Shown here: positions 8,113 through 17,171 of the stretch, piece by piece
How positions within the stretch are numbered: position 1 is the stretch's first letter
Layout of the letters: each line of letters opens with the position of its first letter
NCBI RefSeq assembly: GCF_000784355.1
Contig: NZ_KN360931.1
Coordinates: 126,836-190,835, forward strand
Direction: 5' to 3'
Source: Methanolacinia paynteri
GTDB taxonomy: Archaea; Halobacteriota; Methanomicrobia; Methanomicrobiales; Methanomicrobiaceae
DNA: 64,000 nucleotides
The notes under the pieces: generated by a model
Told to the model about the DNA's origin: nothing
What the model saw: only the letters and a program-made list of their open reading frames with translations
Database searches by the model: none
Translations under genes and position numbers: made by a program

Positions 8113-9240
8113 ATGATCTGCAATGCGGATTTCCATATACATTCTCTTTTTTCGATGGCTTCGTCCAAAAACACAACTCCTGAAAATCTTATTAATTCGT
8201 GCCTGATCAAAGGGCTTGACATTCTCGGTTCAGGCGATGCACTGCATCCTGTCTGGAGAAAGATGTGGGCTGATTACGGCCCCGGCGGCGGAAAGGATGT
8301 AACGGTTATCCCTACTACAGAGGTTCAGGCGGAAGGAAGGGTTCATCACCTGATCCTGATGGAGGATTTCGATCAGGCTCAGACTATCGCCGAAGATTTC
8401 AGGCCGTATTCTAAAAATATCGACTCCGACGGCAGGCCGCACGTGAATCTTGACGGCGGGAGGATCGCAAAGATCGTGCACGAAGCCGGAGCATACATAG
8501 GTCCTGCTCATGCCTTCACCCCCTGGACTGGCATGTATGGGAGATTCGATTCCCTTTGCGAATGTTACAGGGGCGAGCCGGTTGATTTTCTCGAACTCGG
8601 CCTCAGTGCGGATACGTCTTACGGGGAACAAATACCCGAACTCTCCGGAGTTCCCTTCCTCTCCAACTCCGACGCACACAGCCCGCAGCTTCATAAACTC
8701 GGGCGGGAGTTCAACAGGCTCGACATTTCCGATCGAAGCATAAGGTCGATCCTCGATGCCGTGTTCGGGGGAAAGATCGTGCTTAATGCCGGTTTCTTCC
8801 CCGAAGAGGGAAAATACAACCGGACCGCATGCACCCGCTGCTACAGGCAGTTTTCCGTTTCCGAGGCCGAGGGACTTTCATGGAGATGCCCGGATGACGG
8901 CGGGAGCATCAAGATGGGAGTCCGCGACAGGGCTTTCTCCCACAGCGATGAGAAGGCCCGGCCCGGGAACCGGCCCCCTTACATGCATATTATTCCTCTC
9001 GGGGAGATAATACAGAAGACCGTGGGTGCTTCATCTCCCGGTACAAAGAAATGTGCAGGTCTTTACAAATCTTTTATCGAAAGCCTTGGAGATGAAATTT
9101 CGATCCTGCTCGATATCCCTTATGAAAGGCTCTCTTCCGTTGATGAGAAGACGGCGGAAGCAATAATAAAATTCAGAAACGAAGATGTCGTGCTTCATCC
9201 CGGTGGTGGCGGGAAGTACGGCGGTTTTGATCTGGAGTGA
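8113..9240 (+). CDS. endonuclease Q-like PHP-domain nuclease
   Basis: A 375-residue protein. An N-terminal PHP phosphoesterase domain carries the metal motif DFHIHS near residue 6, then GPAHAFTPW and SNSDAHS. A zinc ribbon (CTRCYRQF ... WRCPDDGG) sits near residues 237-262, and a helical C-terminal part ends in HPGGGGKYGGFDLE. This layout matches archaeal endonuclease Q, which nicks 5' of deaminated bases. It starts 3 bp after the PAC2 gene, placing base repair next to the replication/translation cluster. Confidence 0.88.
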   Translation: MICNADFHIHSLFSMASSKNTTPENLINSCLIKGLDILGSGDALHPVWRKMWADYGPGGGKDVTVIPTTEVQAEGRVHHLILMEDFDQAQTIAEDFRPYSKNIDSDGRPHVNLDGGRIAKIVHEAGAYIGPAHAFTPWTGMYGRFDSLCECYRGEPVDFLELGLSADTSYGEQIPELSGVPFLSNSDAHSPQLHKLGREFNRLDISDRSIRSILDAVFGGKIVLNAGFFPEEGKYNRTACTRCYRQFSVSEAEGLSWRCPDDGGSIKMGVRDRAFSHSDEKARPGNRPPYMHIIPLGEIIQKTVGASSPGTKKCAGLYKSFIESLGDEISILLDIPYERLSSVDEKTAEAIIKFRNEDVVLHPGGGGKYGGFDLE

Positions 9241-9580
9241 TTATATAACACGGACAGGGTTCTGATTCGTCATAACTTCGTTTTCTTTTTTTTTGATTTT
9301 GGGTGGCCGGGTTTCACGTCGTACTTTTAGGTGATCATCGGGGCGGTTCGTGAGCCCGGTCAGCAGGTTAAGGGTTTGTCAAGAGGGAGGACGGGGACAA
9401 CTAAAATGCGGTCGCCTGCTTGGTGATGTATGTCCTGCACAGGGTGCCGGCGGAGGCGATCACTTCGAGAAGAGATGTTTCCGTTTTGGGAGTTGGCGAG
9501 GGATCTTTGGATACGGGGAATTGAAGAGATACTTCAGTTCTGCATCTTCTAGGGAGCTTTATGCATGAATGTTTTAATAA
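9241..9580. other. gene-free stretch before the AT-rich island
   Basis: About 340 bp with no convincing gene. It has higher GC than the island gene that follows. A 72-codon frame at 9350-9568 has an arginine/glycine-rich product and no ribosome-binding site, and looks accidental. Poly-T tracts near 9285-9297 could end transcription of the endonuclease Q operon. Confidence 0.4.
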
Positions 9581-9587
9581 TCCGAGT

Positions 9588-9600
9588 TTCTATAAAACCA
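9588..9600 (+). promoter_or_regulatory. probable TATA box of the AT-rich giant gene
   Basis: The sequence TCTATAAAACC about 50 bp before ATG 9641 resembles an archaeal TATA box. Transcription would then start near 9620, giving a short leader. No Shine-Dalgarno sequence is seen before the ATG. The region is so AT-rich that chance matches are possible. Confidence 0.35.
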
Positions 9601-9640
9601 AAATATTAATATTAATTTTGCAATAATTACTAATTATTAA

Positions 9641-12600
9641 ATGAGAAATAAATATTTTTCAATCATTAAGGAATATTTTGGTTTTACTTCTTTTATACTA
9701 TTTGTGTTATTTTTTTTCATCATAATATTAGCATATTTATATGAGTGCGATATTATTTTTTCAAATTTCAATAATGATTATTATAAAGGTTGCTGGCATC
9801 TAAATTATGTTCATTCTGATTTTCAATATTTACACTCTCTCTTGGTTACAGTAATTGAAATTCAGGTAGCTTTTATCTCTTTAATATTATCGACATTAAT
9901 TGTAATTTCTCAGCTAATGGGAAGATATCAAACTCCTAGTGCGACAGATGCGGTGATAACTGACAAAAAAGTTAAGTATACTTTAATTTTCTATGCCTGT
10001 TTTATTGTAATTGAAATCTTAGCTCTTATTTTTATAGATATATTAAATAATGAAGATCACGACTTTCCATTACTTTTAGGCTCATTATATCTTTTGATAA
10101 TATTCATAATTTCATATCTCTTCTGTAGTTTTTCGAGATTAATAGTATACATTGTTCAATACACAAATGTTAAAAAGACTCTAGATAGACTCACTTTAGA
10201 TCTTAAAAAAACTATAATTCCAGAAAAAACCTCTGAAAAAGATAGTGATTTTTATATTCAACAAATATTAGATATTTTATCAAAATCAATATTAAATCAT
10301 GAAAGTTCTACTTTTTTTCACGGATTATATCAACTTCAAAAAGAATTATTTGATTCTTTCTGCCAGAATAAAGAAACGGATGCTAATGAATGTAACAATT
10401 CTATAGAAATACCGAATGAGTGTGATAATTCTGAATTTGTATGTTTGAAAAAAAAGGATCACTGCTTTTTTTTCACTCCTTTTTTTCAAGATAGTTCAAA
10501 AGAATTGTTTAGAATTTCTTTAAATTCGAAGGTTATAATTACATATTTGAAGAGTAAATTCACATATTTGAAGAGTAAATTCACATATTTGAAGAGTAAA
10601 TTCACATATTTGAAGAGTAAATTTACATATTTGAAAAGTAAATTCACATATTTGAAGAGTAAAATTCCATTTTTGAAGGGTAAAATTCAAGCATCAGATG
10701 TTGCTCCAATACAAAAAGAAGAAATTAACTCCTTGTTTATCTTTACTTTAAAAGATTGCTGCTCAATGTCTGTCGAGAGTAAGTATGAACGCGGTTTTAT
10801 TATTATAATTGAAATCTTAACAATTTATGCTCAGGGAATTATCAATTTAGAAAGAAAATTGAAACATTACAATCAAAAACATGACGATCCGTCTCAAAAA
10901 CTAAGTGAAATATTATACAGTGATTCTATAATCTTTTTAGATCTAGCTTATAAAAATGCTTACTCTAAAAAATTGGAAACAGCATTGGTTGCTATAGGAT
11001 GGGGTTTTTTTTATTTCTTTTATCAGTACATTGATAATGGTAAAAAGGATTTTGATGATATCCTTCAAAAACTTAATTATTACTTGAGTGATTTGGATCA
11101 AGAAGAATTGTATTCAGTTTACCCTCAGTATTCATTTATCCTTACGTATTTCTGCATTATATTATATGAAAGATCTACAGGAATATTTGGAGATAAACAA
11201 GAAATTAATAATTTTCCACAGAAGCTAGATGAAGTAAAGACTATGCTTGAACGTTTAAAATATAAAGCAAATGGGCATACAGGTAATATTGAATATGACT
11301 TGGATATAATTAATTTCTGTATTGAAATAATTCAATCAATAAAATTGGAAGATCTTAATTCAAAGGGTGACTACCGTTTTAATAATAAATTTATTTCGGT
11401 ATTGAGCGAAATATTACGATTTATTCGTATAAATTTAGGCACTGAATATCTTTTATATGCAAATTTACTTACACTCCAAGCAAATTATTATTTTATAAAT
11501 GGGGACTATTTTAATGCTGAAGGCAAATTAATCCATGCAAAGGAGATAATATGTAAAAAATACGGTAAGAAAATCAATTATGCAACATCAGTCGGTCATT
11601 TGGCTCGTTTATACAACGATTGGGGGAGGTTAGAGTTAGCTAAACAAAACTGTAGCATTGCCACTTATATTCGCTATAAAGAGTATGTTTTAGGCCAAAA
11701 AGATAATGAGCATCGTTTAAACCATAAAGATCTCGCAGCTAGTTTTTCGATTTATGGGGTCATATTTCGACTAGATTTTAATAATGATTTAGCATTAAAA
11801 ATTATGGATAAAGCCTTGGAAATTCGTAAAATTGTCTTTGGAGGTGAAAAAAATCATTTATATGCAGCAGGTCTTTTGTATGTTTCATTTTTAAATATGG
11901 AATTAGGAAATTACAAATTAGCATTCTGTTGTGTAGATAAAGGAAGTCAAATTAGAAAAGAAATTGGTTCTTTAGAAAAGTTTCCTTCGTTGGGAATAAT
12001 ATGTTTGATGCTAAAGGCTATGCATATTAATGAATATGGGGAATATCTGAAAACATATTCAATCCTAGAAATGCCTTCTGATATTCTTTCCGAAATAAAT
12101 AAAATTGATAATAAATTTAGTGTTTATTCAGATCCTCAGTCTTGTTTTCGAACTGCCTTAAAATTGTGTGATGAAGAATTAAAAAACCCAGAATATAATA
12201 TATGTTTAGAATATAATGTATATTTAGAATATAATCTACATTTGGAAGATAATGTGTATTTAGAAGATATTATCTGTTTTGAAGGCAGGGTCTGTTTTGA
12301 ATATAATATAAGTTCGGATTATAATATAAATTCAGATTATAATATACATTTAGAAGAAAATATAAATTCAGATTATAATATACATTTAGAAGAAAATATA
12401 AATTCAGAATATAACGTAAATTTAGATTACCTCTCTATGTTATTGATAAAAATAAAAGTATTATATAATTTAAAAAGGTACAATGAAGCTAAAAAATTAT
12501 GTTTAGAGGCAGAAAAAATAAAACCAAAGGGATTAAGTGATTCTCATCCTAGTTTTATTCTTCCCAAACAGAATTTAACAAGAATTCATTATGCCTGTGG

Positions 12601-13330
12601 AGAATTTGAAACTGGATTGAAAAAAATTGAAGAAGCCTTTGAACTTGCTGAAAATTTTTACAAAGATAAGAATGATAAGGATAATATTTATTATATCGCT
12701 AGTTTATTGAATTTGTCCAATGCCCGTTATATTTATGGACTATTTAAAAACGATAAAGAATGTCTTAATAAGGCAGAAGAGGGATATATCAAAATTCTTA
12801 AACTTTCAATGAAATATGGGCCGGTTAATGGATTGCATTGCCTTTATATGGGGGCTGTTCTAAATTTAAGCAGATTATATTTAGATTCAAAGTATTTAGA
12901 TCCAAAGAATCCTAAAAAAGGGTTGGATTTGTATAATAAAAAACTGGAGGTCAATATTGAAGAAATATGTTGCCCATATGATAAAGGTCCTCTTATTGAC
13001 AAGTTAAAGAATTCTGGTAGATTCTTGAGATCCAATAAGAAATCCGTTAAAATTAAGTTTATTGATTTAATAGAACTCGCAAAAGAGAATACGGAACAAG
13101 ATTATTTGAATCTTTGCTGTTTTTACGATGAAATTATTATTCAATACAAAGAAATAAAAAAATATTGTAATGGGATGAAAAATTGTGATGAGATAAAAAA
13201 GAATGATCAAATCATTGATTATTCCAAAAAATATGAACAGTTATATTATTACAAAATTAAGGTTGAAATTTTAACAACAGACCATCTCCCCACCCTAAAT
13301 ACCTTTTTTAATTTGGCAACGTATTTTTAA
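9641..13330 (+). CDS. giant membrane/TPR protein with two internal minisatellites
   Basis: A 1229-residue protein of unknown function. Residues 15-180 hold four predicted membrane helices; the second (VTVIEIQVAFISLILSTLIV) followed by SQLMGRYQTPSA resembles DUF2254-like membrane domains. A soluble region follows. Residues 301-349 are seven copies of a TYLKSKF-type heptapeptide, and residues 851-928 are thirteen hexapeptides of the type [ED]YNIxL. Helical TPR-like repeats occupy about 600-800 and 930-1080 (for example LQANYYFINGDYFNAEGKLIHA). The gene is far more AT-rich than its neighbours and uses A/T-ending codons almost throughout, suggesting transfer. It stands alone, with no partner gene. 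Confidence 0.7.
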   Translation: MRNKYFSIIKEYFGFTSFILFVLFFFIIILAYLYECDIIFSNFNNDYYKGCWHLNYVHSDFQYLHSLLVTVIEIQVAFISLILSTLIVISQLMGRYQTPSATDAVITDKKVKYTLIFYACFIVIEILALIFIDILNNEDHDFPLLLGSLYLLIIFIISYLFCSFSRLIVYIVQYTNVKKTLDRLTLDLKKTIIPEKTSEKDSDFYIQQILDILSKSILNHESSTFFHGLYQLQKELFDSFCQNKETDANECNNSIEIPNECDNSEFVCLKKKDHCFFFTPFFQDSSKELFRISLNSKVIITYLKSKFTYLKSKFTYLKSKFTYLKSKFTYLKSKFTYLKSKIPFLKGKIQASDVAPIQKEEINSLFIFTLKDCCSMSVESKYERGFIIIIEILTIYAQGIINLERKLKHYNQKHDDPSQKLSEILYSDSIIFLDLAYKNAYSKKLETALVAIGWGFFYFFYQYIDNGKKDFDDILQKLNYYLSDLDQEELYSVYPQYSFILTYFCIILYERSTGIFGDKQEINNFPQKLDEVKTMLERLKYKANGHTGNIEYDLDIINFCIEIIQSIKLEDLNSKGDYRFNNKFISVLSEILRFIRINLGTEYLLYANLLTLQANYYFINGDYFNAEGKLIHAKEIICKKYGKKINYATSVGHLARLYNDWGRLELAKQNCSIATYIRYKEYVLGQKDNEHRLNHKDLAASFSIYGVIFRLDFNNDLALKIMDKALEIRKIVFGGEKNHLYAAGLLYVSFLNMELGNYKLAFCCVDKGSQIRKEIGSLEKFPSLGIICLMLKAMHINEYGEYLKTYSILEMPSDILSEINKIDNKFSVYSDPQSCFRTALKLCDEELKNPEYNICLEYNVYLEYNLHLEDNVYLEDIICFEGRVCFEYNISSDYNINSDYNIHLEENINSDYNIHLEENINSEYNVNLDYLSMLLIKIKVLYNLKRYNEAKKLCLEAEKIKPKGLSDSHPSFILPKQNLTRIHYACGEFETGLKKIEEAFELAENFYKDKNDKDNIYYIASLLNLSNARYIYGLFKNDKECLNKAEEGYIKILKLSMKYGPVNGLHCLYMGAVLNLSRLYLDSKYLDPKNPKKGLDLYNKKLEVNIEEICCPYDKGPLIDKLKNSGRFLRSNKKSVKIKFIDLIELAKENTEQDYLNLCCFYDEIIIQYKEIKKYCNGMKNCDEIKKNDQIIDYSKKYEQLYYYKIKVEILTTDHLPTLNTFFNLATYF
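10541..10687 (+). repeat. 21-bp tandem repeat inside the giant gene
   Basis: Units begin at 10541, 10562, 10583, 10604, 10625 and 10646, each close to ACATATTTGAAGAGTAAATT, with a degenerate seventh unit at 10667. The first six are nearly identical. Each unit encodes TYLKSKF, so copy-number changes keep the reading frame. The near identity points to recent expansion. Confidence 0.95.
12191..12424 (+). repeat. 18-bp tandem repeat inside the giant gene
   Basis: Thirteen successive 18-bp units encode hexapeptides such as EYNICL, EYNVYL, EDNVYL, DYNINS and EENINS. The units are diverged except for a 36-bp double unit that is duplicated at 12335-12370 and 12371-12406, a more recent event. All units keep frame. 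Confidence 0.92.
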
Positions 13331-13528
13331 TATTTAAAAAAATTAAATTTATTTCCCTCTAATTTTTATATACTGATTTTTTCAATCATTTAATTTATCA
13401 AAAAATCCTTTCATCTAAACAAAATTCCGGATTCTCCGGAATTGTTGATATTGCTTTTATTTGAAGAATAGGAGGGCCGTATAGGTCTTGATATTTGTAA
13501 GTCCTGATTAAAAAATTTAAAAGAATCT

Positions 13529-13573
13529 GGTTCAATCCACTCACCCTTTTAGTGGGGGTATTGGATTTGAACT
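13529..13573. other. imperfect hairpin downstream of the giant gene
   Basis: GTTCAATCC near 13530-13538 pairs with GGATTTGAAC at 13563-13572 (one bulge), and the inner CACCC/GGGGGT bases extend the stem around a short T-rich loop. It lies between the giant gene and the 59-aa gene on the other strand, so it could end transcription from either side. The GTTCAAATCC arm resembles a tRNA T-loop, but no tRNA can be built. Confidence 0.35.
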
Positions 13574-13610
13574 CCAAATGCTGATCTGAGGATTTTAAAG
13601 TTTTAAATTA

Positions 13611-13790
13611 TCAATCAGAACTGCTCTCTTTAATCTGTCCGAGAATCTGTTTTCTTATCTCTTTGATCTCTTCAAGCGCCTTGTCCCTGGTATCCAGATC
13701 TCCTCTTTCATGTGCAGCCGTCGCTATATCGGTCAGCTGGATAATGAGTGAAAACGTTTCACCGTCTTCAAGGATCTTTTTTGAGATCAT
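13611..13790 (-). CDS. small helical protein, unknown
   Basis: A 59-residue frame begins MISKKILEDGETFSLIIQ and ends IKESSSD with a TGA. It is predicted alpha-helical and strongly charged, like the many small Methanomicrobia proteins of unknown role. Codon use is like the host and unlike the AT-rich gene nearby. An AT-rich TATA-like stretch (TTTATATAAT on the plus strand) lies about 30-40 bp upstream, suggesting its own leaderless transcript. It follows cbiA on the same strand after 57 bp. Confidence 0.55.
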   Translation of the reverse strand: MISKKILEDGETFSLIIQLTDIATAAHERGDLDTRDKALEEIKEIRKQILGQIKESSSD

Positions 13791-13847
13791 ATATGCTTGA
13801 ATTATTTGCCCTTTTAAAGTTTATATAATAAATGGTAATGGCTTATT

Positions 13848-15161
13848 TTATTGGAATTTGGTCTCAATCAGGGTTTTTGCGAATTTATCCGTAAAATAAG
13901 CATGAGTATATCCGGCGAGAATATTATTGGTATAGATCCCGTCTTTTCCGTCTTCTATTCCCCTGCCTCTCTTCAGTTTTAGCGCATATTTAACATCCTC
14001 AAGTCCGGTCAGTCTTGTATAATGGAATTCATGCCCCCTGTAGCATGTGCCTTTGGGTATTATGCAGTCTGAAACAGTACATTCGGCATCGACATATCCG
14101 AGTGCCTGGAACCTGTCCATCTTTATGGTCTCTGCGGGAATAAGCCCGCACATCTTTGATTTTTTGCCGTCGATCTCTATTCTTTCTGTGAGATATGTCA
14201 GGCCGCCGCATTCTGCATATACAGGCATTCCGGAGTCTGCAGCCTTTTTAACATCTTCCCTGCATTTCGATCCCTCAAGCTCTTCTCCGAAAAGTTCCGG
14301 ATAGCCCCCGCCGAAATAAAGTGCGTCGACATCAGGCAGCCTGCCGGATATAGGGCTGAAGAAGATCAGTTCTGCCCCGTTACGCCTTAGAAGATCGAAA
14401 TTATCCGCATAATAAAAGTTGAACGCCCTGTCATAGGCAACCCCGATCCTTATTTTACAGTCCCCGGATGCTTTTTCCCCGTCGGTTTCTTTATAATCGA
14501 AATTGCTTTTTGCATCTTCAATTATTTCATCTATGTTACAGTTATCCTCCAGCACATCTCCGAACTCCGAGATCGAACTGGTCTCATAGGCCATCTGTAT
14601 TCCGAGGTGACGGCTTTCCACACTTTTCCCTTTCTCGAACGGAATCCACCCGTATGCTTTTTTGACAACCGAACATTCGATCATCTCCCTGTGGCGGGGG
14701 CTTCCGATCCGGTTGTAGATGACTCCGGTGATATCTATGTTCCTGTCAAAGATATCAAAGCCCTTCACAACCGCGTTTATGCTCCTTGAGCTTCCTTTCG
14801 TATCGGCAACAAGGACAACGGGGCAACCGAGTATCTTCGAGACATGTGCAGTGCTTCCGTAATCTTCGCCTTCAAGCCCGTCATAAAGGCCCATTACACC
14901 CTCTATTACAGCTATGTCGGCTCCTTCACATGCCCTGACAAATGTATCGATTACCCCGTCTTCCTCCATCATGAACGGATCGAGGTTTCTTGAGTGCCGT
15001 CCGCATATCGCAGTGTGATGTGTGGGATCGATGAAGTCAGGACCCACCTTGAATGGCTGTACCCTAAGTCCTCTCTTTACAAGTGCAGACATAAGAGCAC
15101 CTGCAATTGTGGTTTTTCCGCATCCGCTGTGGGTGCCTGCAATAATTATGGCGGGGATCAT
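13848..15161 (-). CDS. cbiA: cobyrinate / Ni-sirohydrochlorin a,c-diamide synthase
   Basis: A 437-residue glutamine-dependent amidotransferase. An N-terminal DTBS-like ATPase domain has the P-loop GTHSGCGKTT at residues 9-18 and the VGPDFIDPTHH motif. A C-terminal glutaminase-like domain carries the cysteine in AECGGLTYL, then GHEFHYTR. It amidates the a and c side chains of cobyrinate; in methanogens the same family (CfbB) also acts in coenzyme F430 synthesis, and sequence alone does not separate the roles. The surrounding cobalamin genes favour cbiA. It is transcribed away from the cbiM operon. Confidence 0.9.
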   Translation of the reverse strand: MIPAIIIAGTHSGCGKTTIAGALMSALVKRGLRVQPFKVGPDFIDPTHHTAICGRHSRNLDPFMMEEDGVIDTFVRACEGADIAVIEGVMGLYDGLEGEDYGSTAHVSKILGCPVVLVADTKGSSRSINAVVKGFDIFDRNIDITGVIYNRIGSPRHREMIECSVVKKAYGWIPFEKGKSVESRHLGIQMAYETSSISEFGDVLEDNCNIDEIIEDAKSNFDYKETDGEKASGDCKIRIGVAYDRAFNFYYADNFDLLRRNGAELIFFSPISGRLPDVDALYFGGGYPELFGEELEGSKCREDVKKAADSGMPVYAECGGLTYLTERIEIDGKKSKMCGLIPAETIKMDRFQALGYVDAECTVSDCIIPKGTCYRGHEFHYTRLTGLEDVKYALKLKRGRGIEDGKDGIYTNNILAGYTHAYFTDKFAKTLIETKFQ

Positions 15162-15267
15162 TAGGATCAGTTATCGCCGGTATGGTATTATTCTTTTGTG
15201 TTTTTTGCATAATTAACTGATTTTGGGTTTTTTGAGGATTCCTAAAAAAGTAAAAATAAATAGTTTT

Positions 15268-15304
15268 AGACCTAACTATTTTTTGTTAGATCCAATTTAA
15301 TTGG
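15268..15304. promoter_or_regulatory. inverted repeats upstream of the cobalt importer operon
   Basis: AGACCTAAC at 15268-15276 and GTTAGATCC at 15285-15293 form an inverted repeat matching at 7 of 9 positions around an 8-bp AT spacer. CCAATTTAATTGG at 15292-15304 overlaps it and is a perfect 6-bp inverted repeat around one base. Both lie 35-70 bp before the cbiM start, where a promoter and a cobalt- or cobalamin-responsive regulator would be expected. The regulator is unknown. Confidence 0.45.
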
Positions 15305-15338
15305 GTTTGGTAATTTATTATTGAGGAGGTAATGAAAA

Positions 15339-16037
15339 ATGCATATTATGGAGGGTTTTCTTCCAAGTCCCTGGTGGGAGATTTGGTGGATTATTGCACT
15401 TCCGTGTTTAATATACGGTTGCTATAAACTGAAGAAACTGATGGAGGAGAATCGCGAGGTTCTTCCGCTTCTAGGAGTCGCAGGAGGTTTCATATTCGTT
15501 CTTTCGGCTCTTAAGTTACCGTCCGTTACAGGTAGTTGTTCGCATCCTACCGGAACCGCACTCTCGGCGATATCGTTCGGCCCGTGGATTACAACCGTGC
15601 TCGGTTTTATCGTTCTGCTCTTCCAGGCGCTCTTCCTTGCACATGGTGGTATCACAACACTCGGCGCCAACATGTTCTCGATGGCAATTGTAGGTCCGTT
15701 TGTCGGTTACTGGGTATTCAAAGGTCTTGACAAGATTAACTTCAACTTCTTTGCTAACGTGTTCGTTGCCGCATTCCTGTGCGATCTCGTCACTTACTGT
15801 GTAACATCGCTTGAGCTTGCACTTGCATTCCCGGCGACCGCCGGAGGACTCCTGGCATCCTTCGCAGCTTTCCTTGGTGTCTTTGCAATTACCCAGGTTC
15901 CGCTTGCGATTGTCGAAGGTTTCGTGTTCGTGGTTATCTTCAAGTACATCATCATACTCAAGCCCGAGCTTCTGGTTAAGATGAAAGTCATGACCCAGGA
16001 GAAGATGGACAAAGTTAAGGGAGGAATTGAAGAATGA
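15339..16037 (+). CDS. cbiM: cobalt ECF transporter S component CbiM
   Basis: A 232-residue membrane protein. The N-terminus MHIMEGFLP supplies the metal-binding Met1-His2 of the CbiM/NikM family, so the ATG at 15339 is secure; GAGGAGG lies 12-15 bp upstream. Seven or so membrane helices follow, with LPSVTGSCSHPTGT and AHGGITTLGANMFSMAIVGP as family signatures. It binds cobalt and delivers it through CbiQ. The gene overlaps cbiN by 4 bp and heads cbiMNQO. Confidence 0.95.
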   Translation: MHIMEGFLPSPWWEIWWIIALPCLIYGCYKLKKLMEENREVLPLLGVAGGFIFVLSALKLPSVTGSCSHPTGTALSAISFGPWITTVLGFIVLLFQALFLAHGGITTLGANMFSMAIVGPFVGYWVFKGLDKINFNFFANVFVAAFLCDLVTYCVTSLELALAFPATAGGLLASFAAFLGVFAITQVPLAIVEGFVFVVIFKYIIILKPELLVKMKVMTQEKMDKVKGGIEE

Positions 16038-16345
16038 AATATCTTTACGAGACAATTGCAGTGATCGCGATTATCGTTTTCATTGGCATATTCCTGTATA
16101 CGGATACCATGGTTCAGGCTTCGGGCGAGGAAGGCTGGGCAGGAACCGACGGCGTAGGGTCGGAAATGATCGAGGCTCAGGGATATGTGCCCTGGATAGA
16201 TAACTCCGACTACACGTTCACTCCTCCGTCAGGAGAGATCGAATCCTGTCTCTTCGCACTTCAGGCTACATTCGGCGGTCTTTTGATCGGCTGGATATTC
16301 GGCTCGTGGTACACAGAGAGAAAAATTAAAAAGACTACAAATTAA
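16034..16345 (+). CDS. cbiN: cobalt transporter accessory protein CbiN
   Basis: A 103-residue protein with two membrane helices (about residues 5-25 and 72-92) around an outside loop containing GTDGVGSEMIEAQGYVPWIDN, as in CbiN, which assists CbiM in metal loading. The start overlaps the cbiM stop by 4 bp. Confidence 0.93.
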   Translation: MKYLYETIAVIAIIVFIGIFLYTDTMVQASGEEGWAGTDGVGSEMIEAQGYVPWIDNSDYTFTPPSGEIESCLFALQATFGGLLIGWIFGSWYTERKIKKTTN

Positions 16346-16367
16346 CTATTTTTAGAATTGTGAACTG

Positions 16368-17171
16368 ATGTATTACGAATTGTTGGAAGATATAGCGCAG
16401 GAAAGTCGTATAAGGGATGTAAATCCTGCAGTTAAACTGGTGCTGGGTCTCGGTTGCATACTTATCTGCATATCTTCCAACAGCTTTCTGACTCCGCTTT
16501 TAATAGCAGTGGCGATAAGCCTTGTTACGATATTCATCGGCGGTATAAGTCCGCGTTTTTACCTGAAGCTGCTCCTGATCCCTCTGGGATTCGCAATTTT
16601 CAGTGTCATCGTGATAATTTTTCTTAGAAACAGCGGCGATGTAGTTTTTTCATACAACCTGTTCGGGGTGCTCAACCTGACTGCGACGAAAGGGAGCCTG
16701 AACGAGGGCATTCTTGTATTCTCCCGCGTCTTCGGTGGAATGTGTTCGCTGTTTTTCATCTCGCTGACTACCCCGACGACAGAGACTTTTACTCTCGCGA
16801 AGAAATGCAGGGTTCCGGATTTTCTCCTCGAACTTTCGATGCTCATCTACAGGTTCATTTTCATCCTGATCGAGCAGGCGGAGATGATACACAGTGCACA
16901 GGTCATGCGGCTGGCTTATGGGAGGAGAAAGGGTTCGGTCAACTCTTTCGGGATGATGGCGGGAGCTCTTTTCATCAACTCATGGGACGCGGGGGAGAGG
17001 CTTATCGGTGCAATGGATGCAAGGTGTTATAACGGCAAATTTTCGATCATGGGAGAACAGAGTAGTTTCTTCTGTCCTGCTTTACTGCTGTCGGTGATCT
17101 TCCTGTCCGTTTTCGTCGTGGTGATGATAATGACGAACAATATTAATTTTTACGGAGGCATTATCCAGTGA
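16368..17171 (+). CDS. cbiQ: cobalt ECF transporter T component CbiQ
   Basis: A 267-residue membrane protein with five to six helices. The two coupling segments that contact the ATPase are visible as SAQVMRLAYGRRKG and AMDARCYNGKF near residues 178-192 and 215-230. The N-terminal EDIAQESRIRDVNPAVKL segment is typical. It overlaps cbiO by 4 bp. Confidence 0.93.
   Translation: MYYELLEDIAQESRIRDVNPAVKLVLGLGCILICISSNSFLTPLLIAVAISLVTIFIGGISPRFYLKLLLIPLGFAIFSVIVIIFLRNSGDVVFSYNLFGVLNLTATKGSLNEGILVFSRVFGGMCSLFFISLTTPTTETFTLAKKCRVPDFLLELSMLIYRFIFILIEQAEMIHSAQVMRLAYGRRKGSVNSFGMMAGALFINSWDAGERLIGAMDARCYNGKFSIMGEQSSFFCPALLLSVIFLSVFVVVMIMTNNINFYGGIIQ

Noticed and set aside
9350..9568. 72-codon frame before the AT-rich gene
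   Set aside because: Arginine/glycine-rich product, no start signal, no recognisable motif.
10541..10687. Possible CRISPR array
   Set aside because: Repeats are directly tandem with no spacers, stay in frame inside a gene, and no cas genes are near.
13529..13573. tRNA fragment or attachment site
   Set aside because: Only a T-loop-like string is present; the arms are better explained as a hairpin and no acceptor or anticodon arm can be built.
15162..15338. Cobalamin riboswitch before cbiM
   Set aside because: The 177-bp gap is AT-rich and lacks the long conserved GC-rich core of cobalamin riboswitches.
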